Source: Strigamia acuminata (Eukaryota; Arthropoda; Chilopoda; Geophilomorpha; Linotaeniidae). Taken from it: a DNA stretch of 64,000 nucleotides. The stretch covers positions 8,467,601-8,531,600 of the forward strand of contig OX442324.1 in the NCBI GenBank assembly GCA_949358305.1. The letters run 5' to 3'. The position numbers and the translations under genes were made by a program. Below, one piece after another: positions 21,608 through 32,129 of this stretch. How positions within the stretch are numbered: position 1 is the first letter of the stretch; every line of letters starts with the position of its first letter. The notes under the pieces were generated by a model. The model had not been told where the DNA came from. It searched no databases and saw only the letters and a list, made by a program, of their open reading frames with translations.

Positions 21608-22852
21608 TCATCGATGCAGGGTCCCGATAACACATTTCTTCTTAAATCCGGTGCGTAATACACTTTCTTCAGTGTGACTGGAATTGTGTCGTTTCCCACC
21701 ACACACATTACACACATCTCCAACTCCTTGGATTTGTATTAATGTTTTCTTGTCCGCTTGGCTTATGGTTCCTGACATTTCTTTGAAATTTACGAATTGA
21801 TTCCTGTCTTTACAGAAATGTCCAGTGGCCCTGGTGTCATAGATCCAACAATTGTTGGCTGCGATGCACTGCAGCATCTCCTCTTCACTTAATTCGGTGA
21901 GGAAACCAACATCCATCATGTTCGTGTCCAATTCCTCGACAGTATTCGTGGTTTGGCTATTAGTTGGCGTGAGTTGGACGGTGCAATCCCTCGCCCAATG
22001 ACCTGGCTGACTGCAACGGAAACACGGCCCCCGTCCCAATGATCCGGTGGTGTTTCCTCGAATATTTCTTGCGTTTTTGTTTCCACGATAATTCGATCGT
22101 CCACCCTTTTGTCCGCCTGTGAAACTACGACTATTCTGACTACTATTTCCTTGTTGTTGTTGTTGTTGTTGGAATCTTGCCATGTTGTTGTCATTCTTTG
22201 TGTTGGAGTTGTTCGGCCCCGTACTGAAGGCATCGACGATTGGTCCCTGGCCTGAATCCCGCCTTTGTTGTGCAAGTCTTCCTTCTTCGGCCACTAACTC
22301 CACTTCCACTTTTTCCAAAGTAAAGTCTTTGTCTTCCCATCTATATATACTCTGCACAATTGATTGAAACTCTTGCGGCAAGTAACAAATCAACTGAAAG
22401 GCTTGATATAGATTTTCCAATTGATGTTTAACGTCCGCCAATTTTTTTGCAGCATTCCTAAACTCCGCGGCAAAAATTCCAATCGTCTCCGTGGCTGGAT
22501 CGTACTTGAGGCTAAAAAATTCATCCAGTAGACGTATTATGCATGCTCTCGATACCGGCTCAAAATTAGTTTTCAAGGTATCCCACGCTGTCTTGGCGTC
22601 TTCAATCCCGTTGAGCAGCTCGTGGTATTGCTCCTTGATTGAATAATAAATCAGACTAAAAGCTCTTCCTTTTCGCAGCTGATAGTCGGATCGGTCTCTC
22701 CACGACGCTCCAGGTGCTAGTGCTTCTTCTGTTCTGTCTGTAAACGCCCAACATCCGTGGTGCATCAACAGAACCTTAATCTGTTGCTTCCAGCCGTCAT
22801 AATTCGTCCTGTTGAGCAATGTTATCTTCCTTTCTAGTTTTTCTGAATCCAT
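21608..22852 (-). pseudogene. Copia-D gag and protease, mutated active site
   Basis: From ATG 22852 (MDSEKLERKITLL): UBN2-type capsid, a poly-Gln stretch, CCHC knuckle (CFRCSQPGHWARDC), then the protease motif reads DTRATGH where DTGATGH/DSGATDH is expected, so the catalytic Gly is Arg. A frameshift follows near 21716. The longer start at 22915 has no gag-like residues before this Met. Confidence 0.8.
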
Positions 22853-23508
22853 TATGTCCTCTCGTTCGAATTTGTTGAAGAAGGACACGTAAAACGACTT
22901 CACGTTGGATTTCAAGCAAAAACACTCCTATATACGCTCAAGAAATGATATATCGCTACAGGTTCCCCCAGAAATTTATCCTGACACAACACTAAACTAA
23001 GGAAATCTTAACCTAGTAATAGTATTCGAAAAAACACAAAAATTGTTCATGAGTGTTGTTTTTCCTTCTTGTGAATTGTCCGCGTGTTTTCAGTTCTCTT
23101 GGAATTCCTTTCCGCTTATCCCCGTCCAACGATTGCTGTTCACACTTCACGTGTGGTTGACGATGATCCTCGTCGTCGTATCGCACTTGTTTGTAATCGA
23201 AAAATATCGTCACGTCGACGATACATATTGCGCTTTGCAATATCGGGATAAACGTCCAAAATTTGGAAAAAAAGAAAATATAAATGAAAGTTTTATATTG
23301 TTCTAACCCACTAATGTTCCTGTGTCGTTAGATGACTCGAAATTGTTTCCAAACGCTGATTATAATGGCACAAACACAAGCTGGTCACATTCATCATGGG
23401 TGCCGCCATTTTGAATAATTAGAGCAAATTTTCCAAAACTTCTCTAATTGGTTCTAATTTGGTGAAAAACATCTTAAATGGTTTTTCTCACGTTTTCCCA
23501 CGTTGTCC

Positions 23509-23519
23509 GGCCCATAACC
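23509..23519 (-). promoter_or_regulatory. Copia-D primer site, half-tRNA type
   Basis: Minus strand GGTTATGGGCC directly after the 5' LTR. This matches the anticodon arm of initiator tRNA-Met, the mode used by Drosophila copia (cleaved tRNA), not the tRNA 3' end used by Copia-A, -B and -E. Confidence 0.8.
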
Positions 23520-24012
23520 TTGTTGAATTGTGTTGGAAATCCCAATGAATTCCGCGTTTCTCACTGAAAAAAAAATCAGATTTACTCACTTGTAAAGAAT
23601 TGTAAATATATAGGTAGATGGATTTTACAAGTTTGTAAATTAGATTTACAAACAATTGAAAATAAGTCTTTTCCAAACATATTTACAATCTGGAAAGTGA
23701 CCATTTCCGTGACTTTTTTTTACAATAACTTTACAAACATTTTCAATCTTGTAATTATAAAATTTTATAATATATTTCCAATGTATTTCCAATATATTTC
23801 CAATATATTTTCAATATATTTCTAATAATAAAATCTACTACCCTCCATTTTGAAAAATTTAAATACATAATCTCAATTTTTTTTTTAAACTGTTTGATTT
23901 TTTTTCAAACACCATTCAATAATTAGTTTTCATTGATTTGATCACAATTTGTATGTTTTATTAACAGTTTTATTTAAATTTATTTTAATCTCATAGTTTT
24001 CCTTTTTCTTAC

Positions 24013-24088
24013 CTTGACCTCTGCTGGAATTGAACCTGGGACCCTTTGTTCTAAAGACCACTGCCCTATCCACTAGGCTAGTATGGCT
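24013..24088 (-). repeat. tRNA-derived (SINE-like) fragment
   Basis: The minus strand reads TAGCCTAGTGG (A-box consensus) and, 34 bases later, GGTTCAATTCC (B-box consensus), with a pyrimidine/purine-rich middle like an anticodon arm. The acceptor stem is not convincing, so I call it a tRNA-like promoter remnant rather than a tRNA gene. Confidence 0.55.
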
Positions 24089-24189
24089 TGTAATAGTTTT
24101 ATGCATAACTTCCTATAAATAGTAACTTCTTTGTTAAATAATCTATTTGAGATTCATTGTATTTAAAATACAATCAATTTCACATTGAT

Positions 24190-24242
24190 TACCGTCGATG
24201 AAACAATCCGACTCCTGGAGACGGATTGTTTCATCGACGGTA
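24190..24242. repeat. Perfect 21-bp hairpin
   Basis: TACCGTCGATGAAACAATCC at 24190 is followed after an 11-base loop by its exact complement (24222-24242). The inner word TTTCATCGAC appears once more just downstream. Function unknown. Confidence 0.85.
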
Positions 24243-24639
24243 CGTTTCATCGACACGAATTTTTTCGTCCCTGCGCCCTGATTGGCCCGATTTCAAATTG
24301 TCCATGTCGGTTCGAAATTGGACCGTTTTATACATTATTTTCTCTTCTGAGTTCAAATTTGATACAATTTTATTGTTCCTGACTGTATTTTACTTTGTTC
24401 TTGTTACATTTCAGAAATTTAAATGTTACATTTAAATTTCAGGTATTTTCTTGCTTTTACATTATTTTTACAATCACTAGGTGCATTCAAAGTCAAATGA
24501 ATTATTTGTCTGAAATGACTGATTTGACTGATTTGACTAATTTGACTTAACAGTCACAGGAAATGATGCAATTTACATCATCAGATGATAATCGAAATTT
24601 GAAAAATCATAATTTGCTTATTTTCATGATTTTTTACAA

Positions 24640-25020
24640 GCTTTTCAAGACTTTTCACCCAGTTTTTGACGATTTTTGACGATTTTTACACAGTTTTTGA
24701 CGATTTTTACACAGTTTTTGACGATTTTTACACAGTTTTTGACGATTTTTACACAGTTTTTGACGATTTTTACTGAGGCTTTCACGATTTTTACCCAGTT
24801 TGTCACGATTTTTACCTTTTTCACCCAGTTTTTCATGATTTTACACGATTTTTACCCGGTTTTTCATTATTTTACACGATTTTTACCCAGTTTTTCACGA
24901 TTTTACATGATTTTTATCGTTTTTCACGATTTTACACGATATTTACCGAGTTTTTCACAATTTTTATCTTGTTTTTCACGATTTTTTACGATTTTCACCC
25001 AGTTTTTCATGATTTTTACC
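24640..25020. repeat. Degenerate tandem repeat, ACACAGTTTTTGACGATTTT
   Basis: A 21-22-bp unit, regular in the first five copies and then drifting (CACGATTTTTACCCAGTTT). Open frames here are repeat artefacts. Confidence 0.8.
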
Positions 25021-26474
25021 TACTAGTTTTTAATGATTTATTTTATCCATTTTTACATATATAAAAAATATGTTTTAAAATCTGTTAAAAAGCATGCATT
25101 TTTTTAAAAAAATATTTACTAAATAGCACTCATGTATTTTTTGATATTTACAGAAAAACATTCATTTATTTAAAAAATATTGATTTAATATGTTCACAAA
25201 AAAATTAACTTACTTTAATATATTCACAAAAAAAAAACATATTTTATTTAATTTATTTAATTTAATTTAATTTAATCCAATATATTTACTGAAAAATTAA
25301 CTCTTTATAAAAATAAAAATATTAATGTTGAAAAAGTACTATTTTCACTAAAAAAAAATCCACTGCCCAGTGGAAATGCTCAAAACATAAATTACATGCA
25401 AACGAGGTTCAATGTTTGCAGGTTAGTAGCGCTCTTATAATTAGGTTAGTAAAATGCTAACACAACACTAAGCTAGTTTACAATAATATTCAATGAATAA
25501 ATTCAAAAAAAAATTTAAAAAAAAATTCAAAAATTCAAATAAATCAAGAAAATCTTCAAAAATGATGTTTTCAAGAAGTTGAAAGGTTTGTGAAGTCATC
25601 TGGTGCACTTCACGTGCTTTTCCTTGAAAATCTGGTCCAAAATATCCATAATTCTACTGGTTGAAATATCCGAAACAATCCACACACTTCACGTGTTTTT
25701 TTCTGGTCAAAATGTCCGAAATTCGCAATTTTCGCTGGTCTATGGTGTCCAAATCGATTCCCACACTTCACGTGTGTTTTCCTCTCGAAATTTGGGTCCA
25801 AAAAACGTCCAAAAACATGCAAAACGTTCAAAAATGCCTCGCACGAGTCCAAATGGTACAAATCGTCGTCTGGGCGCTTTCTGTGCTGCACGTTCCTCGT
25901 TGTTCGCGAACGTTCGTGCGACGTTCCTCGTTGTCCGCGAACGTCCGTGCGACGTTCCTCGTCGATTAGCGGTTGACGCCGCGAACGTGTCGGAAATGTG
26001 CGGTCCTGGCAATCGTACGATCGGCGTGCGCTCGAAAACATAAATTTGTGTTTAAAAATGTCAGCAATTACTAACCTTGCATTTGCTTAAGTATGGCTGT
26101 TCAGCTAGGTAATGAGCACTGCTCATTTTTTGAGTCCTTGACCAGTTTCTTGCTGGATTCCTCTTTTCATGATAGACTGACTGGGGGCATCCATCTTGAA
26201 TGACTTATTCCAGTGGCCAAATAATTCATGTGCTCAGCCATGATTGGAGGAATTTTTCCATCAGCCACTTATTGATAAGTCATGATTGGAGTGACTTATC
26301 AATAGGCCACTTATTGCAATTGAATTATCTTTTCAGTGATGTAAATTACATCATTTCCTGTGACTGGTAAGATATTTCAGCCACATCAGCCAAATAATTG
26401 TTCACTTTGTATGGAGTTTAGCCAAATGACTTATATGAATTATTGATAATTCAGATTATGATAAGTCAAATTTG
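25021..26474. other. Interior of the nested element
   Basis: 25020-25560 is very AT-rich. 25590-26040 is richer in G/C, with CACTTCACGTG words spaced 80-90 bp and repeats of CGAACGTTCGTGCGACGTTC. I recognise no gene; open frames at 25603-26043 on both strands are probably chance. Confidence 0.4.
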
Positions 26475-27024
26475 GATTTTAACTTTGAATGCACCTAGTG
26501 TGAAATGAAGTTTACAATACATTTCCATCCAAAAGAAAATTGATTGGAAACAACATTTCAAACAACAGATTTACAACCAATTGAAAATATGACTTTTCAT
26601 CTCTAGGATTTACTACACATTTTCAGAAGTTTGGAAATATATAAATATTTCCAACATATTTCCAACAAATTTCCGCATCATAGTAAATTCAACTTTTCCA
26701 TATAAATTTTCAACTTGGAAATGTTTGGAAATATGCTTTTTTTTCCAGTGTCTGCAGTGGTGTAGAAAACTCCAAGTTAGAAATAAACGACACGACTTGT
26801 TAACTGGTTTGAAACATAGAGAAGAGTGAGTGATTTATTCTGAGTCATGTGACATACCAAAAAGTATACGATGCCACCTTATGGTAACAAATACAAACAC
26901 ACTTGTAAATAGAGCCGTGGCTATTTGTTTAGCCAAAAGCAAAAGTAAACAAAAGGTCACAATAAATATAAAGTGTCACTGCTTGACAATACGATACGTA
27001 AATACATAATATTTCAACAACTAA

Positions 27025-27438
27025 TCGGTGGCACAAAAAAATCGTTGTGAACACAGAACGGAGCACAGCACTTCCAACGTAGTTCAAAGCGAATATCAAC
27101 ACAAAGGGGGCAGTCAATGCTAAAATTGACCAAAAAACCTTTGACAAGTGTCCTCCTAACGCCCTTTGCAAGCCACCTGGGGCCACGGAAACGTTAGGTG
27201 AGGCAGGGCTGAGCCTTGTCAAAGAATACAACCACAGCTGAGACGAAATTAACTGGAGAATCTCGTGAAGTGCAGCACAGGTTGCTTGTGAACGTCGTCA
27301 GCACGTTGTCGACGTTCAAATCACGGAAATCCAGCTTGAGAATGACGAGAAACCTGAAAATATAAATTCGCCGCAAAATTCGCGAAATTCGCGGAATTTT
27401 CAGCGATAATTAGTAGCAAATGAAGCGTACAGAGGATT
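27025..27438 (-). other. Copia-A leader, part next to the primer site
   Basis: Untranslated sequence between the Copia-A primer site and the Copia-D insertion. It continues at 18093-18015 up to the gag ATG, giving a leader of about 490 bp. Confidence 0.65.
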
Positions 27439-27457
27439 AAACCATCCTCTGCTACCA
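27439..27457 (-). promoter_or_regulatory. Copia-A primer binding site
   Basis: Minus strand TGGTAGCAGAGGATGGTTT: 19 bases fully complementary to the 3' end of initiator tRNA-Met with CCA, two bases after the 5' LTR. Confidence 0.9.
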
Positions 27458-27459
27458 AT

Positions 27460-28006
27460 TGTAGGGCGGTAGCAGAGGAAAACGACCGAAACGGCTCGAA
27501 ATATCGAGCGAAACGTGACGAAAATGTTCGCAAAGGCGTCGCACTACTCGTGCGAACGTGTGGGCGACGTCGAAGGCGAAAAACGAACAAAACGACCGCG
27601 CAAATGCGCTTATATGTCGTGAAATCAAATGAACAAATGCTTAAAAGCATAAAAGTAATTTACTAAACCAAAATACTCACTTATGAGTCCAAAATACATT
27701 GAAAAGAGGTGGCGAGCACGAAACGATGGTCGCCGCCATCTTGTAAAGTCAGAAAGAATACAGTAACGACACCTAGTGTCGTGAAATGGCGTTATGGAAT
27801 TGAAAATTCCATAAAACCAAACAAAAGGTTAGAGGCAGCATGATACCTCATGCATAAATACAATAATAGAGTGTAAATACTCTGAAACGATATAAATAAT
27901 CAAATATAAATAACCATCGGGATAGATAAGCTAATATAATTAAATTAGGAGATCATAATGTGATTCTATATCACATCGATATACTTCACAGTCTTATAGA
28001 CCAACA
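27460..28006 (-). repeat. Copia-A 5' LTR (547 bp)
   Basis: Minus strand TGTTGGTCTATAAGAC to CCCTACA, followed at its outer edge by TATAT, the target duplication shared with 4379-4383. Confidence 0.88.
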
Positions 28007-28375
28007 TATATCCCCGTCTGCCTCTACACACCACGTTTCGTCTCTGCGGTCTCCTCTAAGATGGCCAAACAGGGCAGCGGCACATCTTCTGTGCACGAGG
28101 GTTACTGGCGATAGCCACCGTCTCCCATGACCTCGCCAGCAAACCCCCATGCCTCCAAAAAACTGTCTCTCTCCGACACCGACAGGTCCCCGCCTCTCGA
28201 TGCAATCTCTCCTCCAACGACAAATAAGGCTACTGTGGCCGAACTCATTTTAGCGAAATCCCATTTTAGCGACTACACCATTTTGTCGCTAAAATGATGT
28301 AGTCGCTAAAATGGGATTTTGCTAAAATGAGTTTGCTAAAATGAAATTGTTAAAATAAGGTGCATTCATTTTTTC

Positions 28376-28930
28376 AGATGAGAGTCAGATCTGTGTTGGA
28401 TGTGGTGATGATGCAGGAAAATTTGTTTGGTGGCAAACAAATGAAAAATTTAATGATGATTACAAAACCAAGTTTCCTCATAGGTTAATGATATGGAGCT
28501 GTATGTCAGCTAAAGGACTTGGAAAAATGTGCATTTTTAAAGGAACAGTTAATGCTGAAGCTTATGAAGAAGTTTTAGACCTCTTTCTTCTTCCCTGCAT
28601 CGAGGACCGGTTTGGTGATGACGTTGTTATCTTTCAAGATGATAATGCATCTTGTTACCGTGGTAACCAAATCAAGAGTTTTCTTTAAACAAGGAGCATT
28701 AAATCATTAACCTGGCCTGCCAACAGTCCTGATTTGAACCGGAATGAAAATTTGTGACATATACTGAAGAAACTTGTTGATCAAAAGAGACCGACGTCAA
28801 ATTAAGAACTTAAAGATGCAATTGTGTCCAGCTGGGCCAATATTTATAAGAAATGTGTAAGAATCTTGTTGAATCAATGCCAAAGCGCATTAAAGCTAGC
28901 GGAAGCCCAATACAATATTAGAAGCAGTTA
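28376..28930 (+). pseudogene. Tc1-like transposase, catalytic C-terminal part
   Basis: Continues from 3985: SDESQICVGCGDDAGKFVWW, LMIWSCMSAKGLG, then FQDDNASCYRG (catalytic D of the DDE fold; the usual form is QQDNAPCH) and WPANSPDLNRNENL with the region of the last acidic residue. The expected D of DLNPIE is present; an E-to-N change follows. Stops at 28686 and 28756 break it. Confidence 0.8.
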
Positions 28931-29124
28931 CTGTTATGTTTTAGGTAATTATTATTTTCATGTTTGAAAACTTTTTCCAACATTTATCATGGTCTAATAC
29001 TTTTTTCCCTCCTAGGTCGGACAGAAAAATTTTTTCTAGACAAACGGTTTGACCAGTTTATTTGAATTTTTGGCCACAAACTATCAATACATAAAGGAAT
29101 AAAGTGTATATTCTGAATTGTCTA

Positions 29125-29640
29125 TAAGAATAAAAGAGGTCCAAACTCAAAGTTAAATAAATCATATCTCACGTTTGAATACTTTTTGTCAGGCGTAGTA
29201 TCTTTGTGATCAGCTAGCAACACCTTCACCAAATCCAGTTTAATCGTACTCGTCGAAGCTAATTCCCGATGATCCACTTCTGCCTTAAGAAACGCCACCC
29301 CAAGCAGTCGCAACACCTCTTCTTCGCACGACCACACCGGCATACTGAACTGGCTTTGTATCTCCAACAATGAATTCATCACCACACCGATCCAAATAAA
29401 CACCACAACAATGATCCAAAACGTTATCTACATGTGTTTATCGTATAACGTCTGTCGTTCGTTTTTACTTGATTTTCGAAACTTTTTGTTTCCTTCGTTT
29501 CCGTTTCCAATTGTCCGTTATAACGTATAACGTTACGTAGCTCATTTTTTTTTTATTTCCGAAACTTTTGTTTCTTTTGTCTCCATCTCCAATTTCCTTC
29601 CCACTCTTCCCTTTTTCAAGTTCTTTTTGTCGACTGTGTC
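29125..29640. other. Unassigned stretch
   Basis: The minus strand has a 95-codon open frame (29406-29122) with no family I recognise. It enters the Tc1 end, so it is at best a fragment. The rest is T-rich with repeated ATAACGT words. Confidence 0.3.
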
Positions 29641-29751
29641 ATGTGAGAATGAATATGAGAACCTTGTTATATGGCTGTCCAAACTAGACTGAACTTTATT
29701 ACGATATTAGATACAAACAAATCCGAATAATGTCCCCCAAGGAGAGCTCTA
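29641..29751 (-). repeat. Gypsy LTR end and polypurine tract
   Basis: Same sequence as 54-69 plus 502-600 without the solo LTR. Minus strand AGAGCTCTCCTTGGGGGACA is the polypurine tract. Confidence 0.6.
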
Positions 29752-29896
29752 CACTCACACCTTACTTCTATGAATCGTTGGAAAAACGGTAGAAGTCTGT
29801 GGATTTTTTTGTTCTCTGCGGATATGGACTGCAAGCCAGTTCCAGTGGAAGTGGAGGCGGAGGTGGAGTCGTCGATCAAACAGGTGAGTTTGGAAT

Positions 29897-30530
29897 TTAA
29901 ATCGGTGGTAAGGTTGCAATGTTTGGTTGCTGAGCCGGTGGTGTAGTCGTCGGCGTTGAGAAGAACTGAGGTGGCAATACAAACGGCAAATCGTTCAAAC
30001 TTTTCTCTTTTATTGGGAGCGGTTTTCCAATTGTTAAATGTTTTCTAATCTGGTCCATGTGTCTTGACCAAACTACGTCGTTAGCAACCTCAACTTCATA
30101 TGTTGTTGTTGAAACTTGACATGTAATTACCACCGATACCCATTTGTCATGTTGTCTGTAATCTCAAATATACATGTATATTATATCATCAAAATCAAAC
30201 CTTCTAGCAGTGTCCTTGAGTGCAACATCAGGAAGCAGCTATTGGTTAAGCAGGTGTAGACGAGTTTGCAAGGTGTGGCCAAGAAAAATTTTGGCAGGCA
30301 TGTTGCGTGTTGTGACATGTGGGGTGGAACAATAACTGCAGAAAAATTGGTCTAAAACTTCTGGAGTAGACAATTTCAAAGCAATTAGTTTGTCGATTTG
30401 TTGTTTGAAGGTCTTGACAAAGCCTTCGACTGCTCCGCGATCATGGCTGGGGGGTGTGGAAGGGAAAGGTTTGGCAGAGGCCATTTTTATGTCAAGAAGT
30501 CCCAAAATTCAGCTATGATAAATCCAATTG
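29897..30530 (-). pseudogene. Ty3/gypsy integrase, C-terminal half
   Basis: Shows the end of the rve core (FIIAEFWDFL; VEGFVKTFKQQIDKL; FCSYCSTPHVTTRNMPAKIFLG) and the C-terminal region that precedes gypsy LTRs (TYEVEVANDVVWSRHMDQIRKH). Several lesions. The upstream side is fused to a Copia fragment at about 30530. Confidence 0.75.
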
Positions 30531-31361
30531 CATTGTCCACTAGACAAAACAATTGACGGAAACTTGCGAGGACTTTTCTTTGCAGTCATAAATTGTCAGT
30601 TTGCCGTTGATAAATCTACCAGACAAAACAGCCTTGTCAATTTTTGCAATACTCATGATATTGCGTTTGAAACCCTAGACGTAGTAAACATTCAACTAGG
30701 TTACCTTTTGTGTATCACCATCCATGTTTGATTGCAAAACGACTTTTCCCTTTCCAATAATGATGGAAGTTTCCTCTCCCAATTCGAGACGTACTGGGGT
30801 ACAGGAGAAAATTTGGTGAATAGGTCATGAGACCCGCAGACGTGAATCGCTTGAATGCAAATAACAAGCGTCGTTCGACAGAGTTATTTCCACCTGGACA
30901 TTTGCCAAGAACGTGGTATCGCCGCTACCACTAGTTTGTTGACTGCTATGTTTGCCTGTGTGCGTCTTGTTTTTACTTTGAGTCGATGCAGGCTGGTACT
31001 GTTTTGGACTCGCACAGTCATTCGAATAATGCCCCCGACCCTGACAGTTGAAACGGGTCACGTTTGATACTGAGGCCCGCTTTTCCTCCTGATTTGAAAA
31101 GCCTTTGCCACCTTGACGTGGCTTGTTGTCAGTTGTCGTTTGGAGGGCACTGGCAGTAGACTGCTCGCCATTAATTTAAAATGGTGTCGAGCATTTGTTG
31201 CTTTATCATCTTGCTTTGGCTCTGACTTATCGTGGAATTCCCACAAATTTAGCCCTTGCATTAGAAGCATAATATTCCACTTCCAACTTTCGTAGTTGGT
31301 GTGGTCTAAATGTGATATACTGCTTGCTGCAGATGATGTATTTGTACTGGATATCTTTGCC
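30531..31361 (-). pseudogene. Copia-F gag and protease remnants
   Basis: ATG at 31361 (MAKISSTN) starts a UBN2-type gag (LDHTNYESWKWNIMLLMQG). An internal deletion brings the zinc knuckle region close, where the first Cys is lost (RFNCQGRGHYSNDC). Then come protease-like VRLELGEETSIIIGKG and NVYYV. At about 30530 it joins gypsy integrase in the same orientation. Confidence 0.65.
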
Positions 31362-31474
31362 ATTTGAAAGCAAAAGACTTGTTGCCAGTCAAATGATAAT
31401 AATTTAATCCAGATATCCTTTCTGGCACCAGAGGTCATTGACAGCATCAATTCAAAGATGAAATGATTGGACAA

Positions 31475-31977
31475 GAAAGAAGAAATTATTTAATAAAGCA
31501 TCTGAGTAATATTTATTATCAATCCTAGTTAGAAAAATACCAAATTTTATGATTTCAATAAGAATGGTGAAAAATTAAAGAAACAATTTAAAAACATGTT
31601 CACATGTGAGATATCTATTTCGTGAAAATTCTTCAGAAATTTGAAATTCAAAAATTTTGTATTTATGTTTTATGAGTATGTAGCACAAAAATTTAAAATA
31701 TAACAGGAAGTGATTTGATAAGTTGTGAAGTGATGTCATATAACTACAGATAAAATTTTAATATACGAGTGCTTAAATTTTAACTGAATTTTGCTTCAAT
31801 TTTTATGAAACTTTGTATACAAATGTAATGCGTAACTACACTTAAAATTGAAGTAAAATAGAGGTTAGGAAAATTGTATTTTAGTTTGTATTTTTACCAA
31901 TTTTAGTTTTATAGACAGGAAATGATGTCATTTTTGTTTTAAAATGGAACTAAAATGCAAAATGTTTTAATTTTTGA
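31475..31977. other. AT-rich stretch without recognisable content
   Basis: Long A/T runs, no open frame of interest, no inverted or tandem repeat that I can see. It could include the LTR of Copia-F, but no TG...CA pair is clear. Confidence 0.4.
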
Positions 31978-32129
31978 ATGCAGCTAATGTGTGTTTTCAA
32001 ACACACACTCTCCAATTGGCTAAGAGTGTCAGACTGCAGTCCGCCAAGTGGGGAAAAAGGGGAAACATTCCAATTGGCTTGCCTTTTTTATTCCAAACAT
32101 TGGAGTAGTTCATTTGTGCATCGGACTGA

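Larger units (their letters stand above)
24475..26500. mobile_element. Inverted-repeat element nested in the CACTG element
   Basis: Ends CACTAGGTGCATTCAAAGT and its complement; sub-terminal matches continue (CAGTCACAGGAAATGATG and complement). 2026 bp with no transposase. Because the ends contain TA next to GGTGCATTC, it could be a TA-inserting element with flanks that match by chance; the duplication is not certain. Confidence 0.55.
23562..26750. mobile_element. CACTG-ended DNA element, TSD TCT
   Basis: A 3189-bp insertion whose ends are CACTGAAAAAAAAA and, inverted, CACTGGAAAAAAAA. Flanks are the 3-bp direct repeats TCT (23559-23561, 26751-26753), and removal restores the LTR. Ends of CACTA/CACTG with a 3-bp duplication fit the CACTA (CMC) superfamily. 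Sub-terminal words such as TTTCCAAT repeat over about 350 bp at each side. No transposase, so non-autonomous. Confidence 0.75.
18094..27019 (-). mobile_element. Copia-D, TSD ACTAA
   Basis: A minus-strand Copia inserted in the leader of Copia-A, with direct repeats ACTAA (18089-18093 and 27020-27024). 3' LTR 18094-18400 (307 bp); 5' LTR 23521-27019, interrupted by a 3.2-kb DNA element. The LTRs differ at about four positions, so it is older than Copia-B. gag-pol contains several frameshifts. Confidence 0.9.
23521..27019 (-). repeat. Copia-D 5' LTR, split by a DNA element
   Basis: LTR bases 23521-23561 and 26754-27019 match the 3' LTR. The break is at TTTCT/GCAG, where the 3.2-kb element entered. 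Confidence 0.9.
4384..28006 (-). mobile_element. Copia-A, invaded by three other Copia elements, TSD TATAT
   Basis: A minus-strand Ty1/copia element between direct repeats TATAT (4379-4383 and 28007-28011). In minus-strand order: 5' LTR 28006-27460, primer site 27457-27439, leader, gag start 18014-17562, gag end and protease, linker with MBD-like segment, partial RT, RNase H to 5774, polypurine tract, two LTRs in tandem. Copia-B, -C and -D are inserted in it. Integrase and the RT palm are deleted, so it cannot move on its own. Confidence 0.85.
3984..28367. mobile_element. Second CATTTTAGCGA-type element, TSD ATTTTTTC
   Basis: The 8-bp direct repeats ATTTTTTC at 3976-3983 and 28368-28375 are perfect, and joining them restores the Tc1 IFSDES motif. 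Arms 3984-4147 and 28244-28367 hold many CATTTTAGCGA words in both orientations. The inner unique parts (4148-4378 and 28012-28243) are G/C-rich. Copia-A and everything within it sit inside this element. Confidence 0.65.
2889..29122 (+). mobile_element. Tc1-type transposon split by nested insertions
   Basis: The ends are inverted repeats of about 175 bp (2889-3064 and 28948-29122), starting GACAATTCAGAATATA and flanked by TA on both sides. Transposase pieces lie at 3128-3319, 3750-3985 and 28376-28930. Without its insertions the element is about 1.6 kb, the usual Tc1 size. It is the outer shell of the nest and hence the oldest member. Confidence 0.8.

Noticed and set aside
24013-24088. A functional tRNA gene
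   Set aside because: A and B boxes are present, but the acceptor stem does not pair and the anticodon arm is irregular; a SINE-like remnant is more likely.
24645-25026. Repetitive open frames (VKIVKNC; FLTIFTQ)
   Set aside because: Translation of the degenerate ACACAGTTTTTGACG repeat.
25603-26043. Overlapping frames of 143-146 codons on both strands
   Set aside because: Both strands are open because of CGAACGT-type repeats; no family recognised.
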